From NCBI GenBank assembly GCA_036518955.1, contig DATDMG010000061.1:1-7699 (forward strand): a DNA stretch of 7,699 nt, in the 5' to 3' direction. Below, piece after piece: positions 1 to 5,533 of this stretch (positions within the stretch are counted from its first letter, which is position 1; each line of letters opens with the position of its first letter). Under the pieces are notes generated by a model, which was given only the letters and a program-made list of their open reading frames with translations, ran no database searches and was not told the DNA's origin. The translations under genes and the position numbers were made by a program. Source of the DNA: DATDMG01 sp036518955 (GTDB taxonomy: Bacteria > Actinomycetota > Actinomycetes > Actinomycetales > Kineosporiaceae).

Positions 1-697
1 GCCCGGCCGCGTGCAGCAGCGCCATCAGGTAGTGGGCCGACAGTTGCTGGGTGGGCGACGGCTTCCACACGACCACGTTGCCGAGCAGCGCGGGCGCCGA
101 CGGCAGGTTCCCCGCGATCGCGGTGAAGTTGAACGGCGTGATCGCGTAGACGAAGCCCTCGAGCGGGCGGTGGTCCATCCGGTTCCAGACCCCGCGCGAG
201 GACTGGGGCTGCTCCTCGAGCAGCCGGCGGCCGAACGCGACGTTGAACCGCAGGAAGTCGATCAGCTCGCAGGCCGAGTCGATCTCCGCCTGGAACGCCG
301 TCTTCGACTGGCCCAGCATGGTCGCCGCATTGAGAGCGGCCCGCCACGGGCCGGCCAGCAACTCGGCCGCCTTGAGCAGGACGGCGGCGCGGTCCTCGAA
401 CGCCAGGTCGCGCCACCCGGCAGCGGCGGCCCGGGCGGCCTCGACCGCAGCCTTGGCGTCGTCGTGCGTCGCGTTCCGCAGCGTGCCGAGCACGTGGTGA
501 CGGGCGTGCGGCTGGACGACGTCGATCGGTTCGCCGCCGCCCATCACCTCCCGCCCTCCGATCGTGCCGGGAAGGTCGATCCGCCGGGCCGCCAGGTCCG
601 CGAGCGCGGCCTCGACCGCGGCTCGCTCCGGGCTGCCGGGAGCATGATCGCCCACCGGCTCGTTGACGGGCACGGGCACCCGAGTGACGGCATCCAT
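1..697 (-). CDS. pruA: L-glutamate gamma-semialdehyde dehydrogenase (1-pyrroline-5-carboxylate dehydrogenase), N-terminal part
   Basis: This aldehyde-dehydrogenase-superfamily enzyme oxidises glutamate-gamma-semialdehyde to glutamate with NAD+, the second step of proline breakdown in the cytoplasm. The first 232 residues are visible; the family is about 540 residues long, so the catalytic Cys/Glu half lies off the left edge. Seen directly: an N-terminus of the long RocA/PruA type (MDAVTRVPVPVNEP), the helix with EDRAAVLLKAAELL near residues 101-114, the active-site motif TPFNFTAIAGNLP at 187-199 with the conserved Asn190, and the cofactor-binding stretch VVWKPSPTQ at 209-217 with Lys212. The ATG at 697 is chosen because it gives the family N-terminus and has GGAGG 8 bases upstream. 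The frame stays open upstream to a stop at 968-970, but the GTG codons there lack a ribosome binding site. A proline dehydrogenase gene may follow beyond the left edge; that is inference. Confidence 0.95.
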   Translation of the reverse strand, partial: MDAVTRVPVPVNEPVGDHAPGSPERAAVEAALADLAARRIDLPGTIGGREVMGGGEPIDVVQPHARHHVLGTLRNATHDDAKAAVEAARAAAAGWRDLAFEDRAAVLLKAAELLAGPWRAALNAATMLGQSKTAFQAEIDSACELIDFLRFNVAFGRRLLEEQPQSSRGVWNRMDHRPLEGFVYAITPFNFTAIAGNLPSAPALLGNVVVWKPSPTQQLSAHYLMALLHAAG

Positions 698-981
698 CTC
701 CACGGCCTCCTGATCATCCGTACCCCACCGGCTCGGCCGCGCCGGGCGACGTGTCCGGACGCGCCGGGCCTGCGCGGAGCAGCGGGCGAGGACGTCGTGG
801 GCCGGGCGCACCTCGCCGGCGATGACCAGCGCGTCGTCCAGCAGATACTGCCCGAGAAGCGGCGCCGGTGCCCGGCAGGGGGCCACGTCAGGCCGGTCGA
901 GACTCCCGGGCACCGGAGAAATATGCTCAGTAATGTCCGCATCTTCCCGATTCAGGGGGAACCGGGATCACTGTCGGTGGG
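698..981. promoter_or_regulatory. Divergent intergenic region between pruA and the hydrolase gene
   Basis: This 284-base gap separates two divergent genes, so it must hold the promoters for both unless they are expressed from elsewhere. The only compositional landmark is an AT-richer patch at about 917-950. It includes TATGCT at 922-927 on the plus strand, a possible -10 for the hydrolase, and CATATT on the minus strand at 920-925. I see no convincing -35 partner for either, so the exact promoters are guesses. The pruA frame is open through this gap back to 970, but no recognisable domain is encoded. No riboswitch, operator palindrome or small gene stands out. Confidence 0.4.
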
Positions 982-1863
982 ATGCAGTTGGATGAGTCCG
1001 TGAACCTGGACGAGGTCGAGCGGTCCTCGGCGTTCGCGGCCTTCTCGGTGCACCTGGGGTCGCCGACGGGGCCGGTGCGGGTCCATGTGTGGCCTGCCGC
1101 TGACGGTGCCTCGGGCCGCCCGGTGCTGCTGTGCCTGCACGCCGCCACCGATTCCGGCGAGGCGTTCGGCCCCCTCGCGGCAGCCCTGGGCCGGCGTTGG
1201 ACCGTCGTCGCGCCCGACGCACCCGGCCACGGCGGCACCCTCTGGCCGCCGGGCCCGCACCACCGGATCGCGGACCACGCCCTCACCGCGCTCGCCGTCC
1301 TCGACCGACTGCCGTCGATGGCTGGCCGGCGCGCGCCCGTCGTCCTGCTGGGGCACGCGATGGGGGCGCTCACCGCCGCCCGGCTGGCGGCCGCCCGGCC
1401 GCGCGTCGTGACGCACCTGATGCTGGAGGAGCCGGCCCGTGCCGGGTCCGGTCGCCCACCGACGGCCGCGGCGCTGCGCGCCGAGATCGCGCGCCGGCAA
1501 GCCCTCGGCCACGACGGGCTCCTCGCCGAGATCCGGGCCGAAGCGCCCGGATGGCCCCCGGACGAGCAGCAGGCCTGGGCGCGCAGCAGCGGCGAGGCGT
1601 CACTCGACGCCTTCCGGGTGCGGGTCGACTGGGGCGAGCCGCTCGTCGCGCTGCTCGCCGATGTGCAGGCACCGGTGACGCTGGTCCACGGCGCACGGGC
1701 GCGGGGCGGGACGGTGCCGGGGTCCGCCGCCCGGCGCTGCGCGGCGGCGTGCCGCTCGGGTTGCGAGATCGTGCCCCTGGACTGCGGGCCTCAGCCGCGC
1801 CGGGAGGCACGCGAGCCGTTCATCGCCGTCCTCGCATCGGTCCTGGGGCGCACCGAGCGCTGA
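982..1863 (+). CDS. Alpha/beta-hydrolase-fold protein with apparently degenerate catalytic triad
   Basis: The 293-residue protein has the layout of a cytoplasmic alpha/beta hydrolase: strand plus oxyanion loop PVLLCLHAATDSG (47-59), VVAPDAPGHGGT (75-86), nucleophile elbow VVLLGHAMGAL (120-130), a cap-like region (about 155-225), then PVTLVHGARARGG (231-243) and the C-terminal REAREPFIAVLASVL (274-288). The catalytic positions are abnormal. The elbow reads G-H-A-M-G with Ala126 where Ser is expected. The acid position after HG reads Ala238, where Asp is usual. The GAGH position reads C-G-P, with Pro270 where His is expected. It is therefore probably not an ordinary esterase or lipase, and a binding role or decay under relaxed selection is possible. 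There is no signal peptide. The ribosome binding site before the ATG is weak; a GTG at 1000 is an alternative start. Its 3' end overlaps the opposite-strand phosphotransferase by 73 bases. Fold is confident; function is unknown. Confidence 0.85.
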   Translation: MQLDESVNLDEVERSSAFAAFSVHLGSPTGPVRVHVWPAADGASGRPVLLCLHAATDSGEAFGPLAAALGRRWTVVAPDAPGHGGTLWPPGPHHRIADHALTALAVLDRLPSMAGRRAPVVLLGHAMGALTAARLAAARPRVVTHLMLEEPARAGSGRPPTAAALRAEIARRQALGHDGLLAEIRAEAPGWPPDEQQAWARSSGEASLDAFRVRVDWGEPLVALLADVQAPVTLVHGARARGGTVPGSAARRCAAACRSGCEIVPLDCGPQPRREAREPFIAVLASVLGRTER

Positions 1864-2933
1864 CGCGCGTTGCGCGAGGACGGCGGCCGACGCAGGTAAG
1901 CCTCCGCGAGATCGCAGCTGGTGGCGGTGAACTCCGGGCCCATGGTCCGGGCGAGGTCGGTGTCGGAGTGCGAACCGATCCAGGCCACCAGCAGGAGCCG
2001 GCGGAGCATCACGAACGTCGGCAACTCCACCACCTCGGCGGCCCCCAGCGGTGCGACCCGCCGATACCCCTCCACCCACGCATCGATCAGCTCAGGAACC
2101 TGCGGGTCGTGCTCGATGAACGACAGGGAGGCCCCCAGATCGTAGAGGTACCAGCCGAACCCGCAGTCGTCGAAGTCGATGACCGTCACGGGGGCCGATC
2201 CCGCCGGGTCGACGAGCAGGTTCGCCAGCCGCATGTCCGCGTGCACCAGCCCGAAGCGGTCCGGCCCGGCTCCGAAGGCCGCCAGCCGGCTGCCGACCAG
2301 GTCCGCCAGGCGGCCCAGCACCTCTCGCTCGGCCGAGCCGACCGCCAGGCCGTCCTGCCAGCGTCCCCAGTGGCCGGCCGAGCCGATCGACGTCGCGACG
2401 TCCCACCGGAACCGGGTGAAACCGGCCGGCGGCGCCCAGGACCTGCTGTGCCGGTGGAGCCTGGCGGTCACCTCGCCCAGTTCGCGGAAGTCGTCGACGA
2501 GCCGCGCCCCATGCGGCTCGACGCCCTCCACCCAGGCGAACCGGACCGTGTGCCGGATCTCGCCGTCCGGATGCCGGCCCGACACCAGGCGGCTGCCGTC
2601 CGGCGCGGGCAACACCGCGGGAGTGGCGACGACGCCCTCCCCGCGCAGCGCCTCGATCCACGCCAACTCGCTGCGGATCGCCGCGGCGGAGTGGTAGCCG
2701 GGCCGATGCACCCGCAGCACCGACCGGCCGGCGCCCGGGTCGTCGACCGCGTAGGTGGCGTTCTCGCTGATGTTGAGCAGAGTGAGCGCCGCGTCGGGAG
2801 ACAGTCCGTGGCTCAGCAGGGCGGATCGGGCGATGAGCTCGAGCCGACGCCGCCGAGCCGGGTCGCCGTCCGGCGGCCGGGCGGGGCCGGGGCCGGGGCC
2901 GCCGGCGATCTCCGGCCGTGGATCGGCGGTCAT
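1791..2933 (-). CDS. Phosphotransferase of the aminoglycoside/homoserine-kinase-like (APH) superfamily
   Basis: This 380-residue protein belongs to the APH-type small-molecule kinases, which use ATP to phosphorylate a hydroxyl group in the cytoplasm; the substrate cannot be told from sequence. Seen directly: a Pro/Gly-rich N-terminus (about 1-28); NISENATYAV at 54-63 and SVLRVHRPGYHS at 71-82, the N-lobe nucleotide region, with Arg where many relatives have Lys; SELAWIEAL at 88-96; the Brenner motif LVHADMRLANLL at 229-240 (H231, D233, N238); and the metal-binding VIDFDDCGFGW at 251-261. It resembles the COG2334/SrkA-like group more than clinical resistance enzymes, so drug resistance should not be assumed. 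The ATG at 2933 has GGAGG 6 bases upstream and overlaps the upstream VanZ-like stop codon (ATGA), indicating translational coupling. The last 30 or so residues form an Arg/Ser-rich tail after the fold appears to end, and part of this tail is antisense to the hydrolase gene. Confidence 0.9.
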   Translation of the reverse strand: MTADPRPEIAGGPGPGPARPPDGDPARRRRLELIARSALLSHGLSPDAALTLLNISENATYAVDDPGAGRSVLRVHRPGYHSAAAIRSELAWIEALRGEGVVATPAVLPAPDGSRLVSGRHPDGEIRHTVRFAWVEGVEPHGARLVDDFRELGEVTARLHRHSRSWAPPAGFTRFRWDVATSIGSAGHWGRWQDGLAVGSAEREVLGRLADLVGSRLAAFGAGPDRFGLVHADMRLANLLVDPAGSAPVTVIDFDDCGFGWYLYDLGASLSFIEHDPQVPELIDAWVEGYRRVAPLGAAEVVELPTFVMLRRLLLVAWIGSHSDTDLARTMGPEFTATSCDLAEAYLRRPPSSRNARQRSVRPRTDARTAMNGSRASRRG

Positions 2934-3664
2934 CGCACCTCCCGGTCGGGCCGGACGCGCGGATCGGGCGTCGAGGGACGGCCGGACCCCCCGATCGTAG
3001 AGCGACCGGCGGCGCTCCCCCGCACCCGGACCAGGCTCCGGACGGCACCGCGGACCGCGGCGGCCACCGGCATCCCGACGGCGACGAGCAGCAACCCCAG
3101 GACGACGCCGCTGTCGTTGTCCACGACGTCCACCACCGCGCAGGTCCGCCCCAGCGCCGGCAGGAGCCCCTGCGCCAGCTCGATGCCGACGGGCGCGGCC
3201 AGCGCGGCGGCGGGTGCGGCGAGCGCCCTGACCGGGATGGTCGTCGTCCACCGGCGCACCGGGCCGGCAGCCGGACGGCGCACCGGGCCGGCAGCCGGAC
3301 GGCGCGAGCACGCCCAACCGAGCGCGGCCACGCCGAGCGGGATGCCGATGATCACGTTCCACCGCCGCTCCGGGTTCGGCGCCCACAACCCGAAGCCGGT
3401 CCGCGGCGGCGTCAGCAGACACCAGCTGCCGCGGGTGTCCCGACTGACGCCGAGGCCGATCCAGCTGGGCGTCAGCGTCACGGCGCAGAGCCCGCCGAGC
3501 GCGGCCCAGAACAGCAGAGACCAACCGGAGGGGCCGGGCAGGCCGCGCCGGCGGCGCCGCTCTCGAACCACCAGCCAGCTCGGGCCGCACAGGCACCACC
3601 AGGTCAGCGCCGCGGGCAGCACGAACGGGTGACCGTCGAGCCCGAGGATGACGGTCCACGTCAC
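2930..3664 (-). CDS. VanZ-like family membrane protein
   Basis: This 244-residue integral membrane protein has about five hydrophobic segments (roughly 13-33, 47-65, 103-119, 145-162, 175-205) and an Arg/Pro-rich C-terminal tail. The VanZ-like signature is present: VTLTPS after the second helix (62-67), then IELAQGLLPALG at 161-172 followed by VDVVDNDSGVVLG at 178-190, corresponding to the family pattern E-x-x-Q...D-x-x-x-N-x-x-G-x-x-x-G. VanZ was named from the vancomycin/teicoplanin cluster, but most chromosomal relatives have no assigned function, so a resistance role is not claimed. The GTG at 3664 is used as start; a GGAG lies 9 bases upstream, and no better in-frame start is seen. The stop overlaps the phosphotransferase ATG by four bases, so the two are probably made together. 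Residues 121-136 contain a duplicated octapeptide, RRPAAGPV, in a loop between membrane segments. Confidence 0.85.
   Translation of the reverse strand: MTWTVILGLDGHPFVLPAALTWWCLCGPSWLVVRERRRRRGLPGPSGWSLLFWAALGGLCAVTLTPSWIGLGVSRDTRGSWCLLTPPRTGFGLWAPNPERRWNVIIGIPLGVAALGWACSRRPAAGPVRRPAAGPVRRWTTTIPVRALAAPAAALAAPVGIELAQGLLPALGRTCAVVDVVDNDSGVVLGLLLVAVGMPVAAAVRGAVRSLVRVRGSAAGRSTIGGSGRPSTPDPRVRPDREVR
3253..3305. repeat. 24-base tandem duplication inside the VanZ-like gene
   Basis: Two perfect 24-base copies lie head to tail at 3253-3276 and 3277-3300, followed by five more matching bases. Because 24 is a multiple of three the frame is kept, giving two copies of an eight-residue unit (RRPAAGPV) in a basic loop between predicted membrane segments. 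Perfect identity between copies suggests a recent slippage or unequal crossover. Confidence 0.95.
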
Positions 3665-3872
3665 GCGAGGCCGCTCCGGTCTCCGGCGGGCCGGGTGCCC
3701 GCGGTCGCGACCATTCTCTCCCGCGCCCCGGCCCGGCGCCGCGCCTCTCCGAGCGCCGCCGGGCGGGACGTCGACCGAGAGTGCACGAGGCGATCGAGTG
3801 TGCGGCGTTCCCCGCCGTCCCGACCGGCGCCGCGGGTCCGCGGCCCCCGGCGCGCGGACGGTCCGACCCGGG
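3665..3872. other. Intergenic region between the DUF6912 and VanZ-like genes
   Basis: These 208 bases separate the end of the three-gene minus-strand operon from the start of the VanZ-like/phosphotransferase pair, which is read in the same direction. Apart from the hairpins at 3829-3859 and the GGAG before the VanZ-like start, I see no gene and no clear -10/-35 pair. The gap is long enough that the downstream pair could have its own promoter. Confidence 0.6.
3829..3859 (-). terminator. Two overlapping hairpins after the DUF6912 stop, possible terminator
   Basis: About 13 bases past the DUF6912 stop codon, two stems share one arm. One is a 7-base inverted repeat, GCCGCGG at 3829-3835 with CCGCGGC at 3838-3844 (the loop must be tight, so about six pairs can form). 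The other is GTCCGCG at 3836-3842 with CGCGGAC at 3853-3859 around a 10-base loop. They cannot form together. There is no T-tract, so this would be a hairpin-only terminator of the kind proposed in actinomycetes, or merely a side effect of high G+C. Confidence 0.35.
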
Positions 3873-4364
3873 TCAGACGAGGTCGCCCAACTCGCTCACG
3901 TCGTACCAGAGCAGTTCGGTGGCCTCCGCCTCGTCGAGGGCGAACCGGGCGTCGTCGTCGCCGCCGTCGGCCTCCGGCAGCGCACTGATCGCTTCGGCGA
4001 TCGTCTTCTCGGCGCCCTCCTCGTCGACGTGCACGCTCGCGATCGCCGACACCGGGACGTCGACGGCGACCACCACGGCGGAGCGGAACCGAAGATCGGC
4101 GACGTCCCGGACGTCGGGCTCGGCGACGTCCGCGGCGACCACCACACGTCGCCGGGGCAGCTCGGGGTCGAGCGCCAGCTCACGCAGCGAGCGCTCGGCC
4201 GCCTCGGTGAGCGCGACGTACTCCAGCTCCTCCTGATCGCCCTCGACGTACCACTCCCGCACCGCCGCCGTCACCGCGTGCGCGGGGCGCGGGCCGGTCA
4301 GCACACCGCTCGCGTGCGCCCGCGCCAGGCCGGCGAGGGTCGTCGCCAGGTAGACCCGTCTCAT
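3873..4364 (-). CDS. DUF6912-type actinobacterial protein of unknown function
   Basis: The 163-residue soluble protein matches the pattern I recall for the actinobacterial DUF6912 proteins: an N-terminus MRRVYLATTLAGLARAHASG (1-20), the central block VTAAVREWYVEGDQEELEYV (31-50), the strand RRRVVVAADV (71-80), SAIASVHVDEEGAEKTIAEA (106-125), and the acidic C-terminus with FALDEAEATELLWYDVSEL (141-159). These proteins are strongly acidic, have no signal peptide or membrane segment, and no known biochemical role. The ATG at 4364 overlaps the patatin stop codon (ATGA), with GGAGA a short distance upstream, so translation is probably coupled. Being last in an operon with an acyltransferase and a lipase hints at a lipid-linked role, but the association may be local. 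The family assignment is from memory of the sequence pattern and was not searched. Confidence 0.8.
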   Translation of the reverse strand: MRRVYLATTLAGLARAHASGVLTGPRPAHAVTAAVREWYVEGDQEELEYVALTEAAERSLRELALDPELPRRRVVVAADVAEPDVRDVADLRFRSAVVVAVDVPVSAIASVHVDEEGAEKTIAEAISALPEADGGDDDARFALDEAEATELLWYDVSELGDLV

Positions 4365-5533
4365 CCCACTTCTCCCAGCGCACCGCCGCCGATCGGACCC
4401 GGGGCACCGGGTCCGGTGACGTCCTGCTCGTGGGTGCGCATCGCCGGGGGCAGGGCGTCCAGCACCTCGGGGTCGCGCAGCGCCCGCGACGACGTCCGGA
4501 GCGACGTCCGCAGCACCAGGTGACGCCGGTCGAGGGCCATCAGATTGGAGCCTAAGACCTCCAGGTCCTCCGGCCCGGGACCCACGACGGTGACTTCCGC
4601 ACCGTCCGTGTACACCTTGGTGACCTCGCGCAGGCACCGGCGGGTGACCCGCTCGCGCCACCGGCGCTCGGCCTGGGCACGCCAGTGGCGCGGCGCATCC
4701 GTCGCGAAGGACACCATCGGCGCCAGGACGAAGACCCGGTCGAGAGCCTGCCCGGCCGCGAGGTCGACGTTGGTGGAGGAGCAGGCTCCGCCGTCCACGT
4801 ACCGGACGCCCCCGATGGTCACCGGCGCGTACCACCCCGGGATCGCGCACGATGCCATCACCGCATCCGCGAGTGCCGCGGGAGGCGCCCCCGGGGCACC
4901 GAACGGGACCCGGCGCCCGGCGTCCAGGTTCATCGCGACCACCCGGACGCCGGGATGCTCCGCCCAGCCCGCCCCGGCCGCCTGCCGGACCAGATGACCC
5001 ACCGCTGCCAGCGAGCCACGGCCCTCCGGCAGCAGCGCGGCGAGGACGGCGGTCGGTGGCAGACGACGCAACCGCCCGATGTTGTGCGCGACCAGACCCA
5101 CGCTCGACGGCCCGGTGAACCGCGGCGGCGGTGGCAGCGACCCGCCCGTCCCGGAGTCCGGATCCCACGTCACGCCCGCCAGCGGCCCGTTCTCGACCGG
5201 CTCGTCGAACTGCAGGCGCCGCAGGTCGTCGACCCTCACGCCGACCCCGAGCAGCGCGGCGGTCACCGAGCCTGCCGACGTCCCGATGATCAGGTCGGCG
5301 TCCCGTGGGTCGAGGCCGTGGACCTCCTCCAGCGCGCTCAGCGCGCCGACCGTCCAGGCACCGCCGAGGACACCACCCCCACCGAGGACCAGACCCCAGC
5401 GACCGGACGTCGACCCGGCACCGGACGTCGACCCGGCACTGGACGTCGACCCGGCACCGGAGGTCGACCCGGCACCGGAGGTCGACCCGGCACCGGGGCT
5501 GCTCACCCGGTCCCGCCCCGACCGCCCCCTCAC
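4361..5533 (-). CDS. Patatin-like phospholipase (serine acyl hydrolase) with repeat-rich N-terminus
   Basis: The 390-residue protein carries the full Ser-Asp dyad of the patatin/RssA-like lipases, which cleave acyl esters of phospholipids or neutral lipids. Seen directly: the oxyanion loop LVLGGGGVLGGAW at 48-60, the nucleophile elbow IIGTSAGSV at 82-90 with Ser86, the helix ASCAIPGWYAPV at 228-239, and YVDGGACSSTNVD at 245-257 with Asp247. Residues 14-44 are five near-repeats of the hexapeptide GAGSTS, with no signal peptide. The GTG at 5533 is chosen because it has GGAGG 7 bases upstream and overlaps the acyltransferase stop codon (GTGA), matching the ATGA overlap at the other end of this gene. 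A GTG at 5575 would extend it, and one at 5506 would shorten it to VSSPGAG. It is the middle gene of an acyltransferase/lipase/DUF6912 operon, so it may turn over lipid made by its neighbour. Confidence 0.92.
   Translation of the reverse strand: MRGRSGRDRVSSPGAGSTSGAGSTSGAGSTSSAGSTSGAGSTSGRWGLVLGGGGVLGGAWTVGALSALEEVHGLDPRDADLIIGTSAGSVTAALLGVGVRVDDLRRLQFDEPVENGPLAGVTWDPDSGTGGSLPPPPRFTGPSSVGLVAHNIGRLRRLPPTAVLAALLPEGRGSLAAVGHLVRQAAGAGWAEHPGVRVVAMNLDAGRRVPFGAPGAPPAALADAVMASCAIPGWYAPVTIGGVRYVDGGACSSTNVDLAAGQALDRVFVLAPMVSFATDAPRHWRAQAERRWRERVTRRCLREVTKVYTDGAEVTVVGPGPEDLEVLGSNLMALDRRHLVLRTSLRTSSRALRDPEVLDALPPAMRTHEQDVTGPGAPGPIGGGALGEVG
5403..5496. repeat. 18-base tandem repeat, five copies, in the patatin-like gene
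   Basis: Five consecutive 18-base units (5403-5420, 5421-5438, 5439-5456, 5457-5474, 5475-5492) plus four bases of a sixth make a minisatellite. The first two units are identical, the third differs by one base, and the fourth and fifth share one C-to-G change, so the array grew by at least two duplication events. Each unit contains GTCGAC. The length is a multiple of three, so copy number can change without frameshift. The minus-strand reading is the low-complexity (GAGSTS)n linker just before the patatin oxyanion loop. Confidence 0.97.

Noticed and set aside
11..1003. Plus-strand 330-codon open frame
   Set aside because: It is antisense to the clear pruA gene, is Arg/Gly/Pro-rich with no recognisable domain, and is the kind of shadow frame expected at this G+C.
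1131..3632. Plus-strand 833-codon open frame
   Set aside because: It crosses the hydrolase gene out of frame and then runs antisense to the phosphotransferase and VanZ-like genes. Its product is arginine-rich noise without motifs.
2934..3659. Upstream extension of the phosphotransferase frame to a 622-residue protein
   Set aside because: It lies out of frame over the VanZ-like gene. The ATG at 2933 with GGAGG and the ATGA overlap explains the true start.
1791..3664. Glycopeptide or aminoglycoside resistance locus (VanZ-like plus APH-like)
   Set aside because: Both names come from large superfamilies. There is no vanHAX-type gene, and the kinase resembles chromosomal SrkA-like proteins rather than known resistance enzymes.
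5403..5496. Possible CRISPR-like array
   Set aside because: Units are 18 bases with no spacers between them and are translated in frame, so this is a tandem repeat, not a CRISPR.
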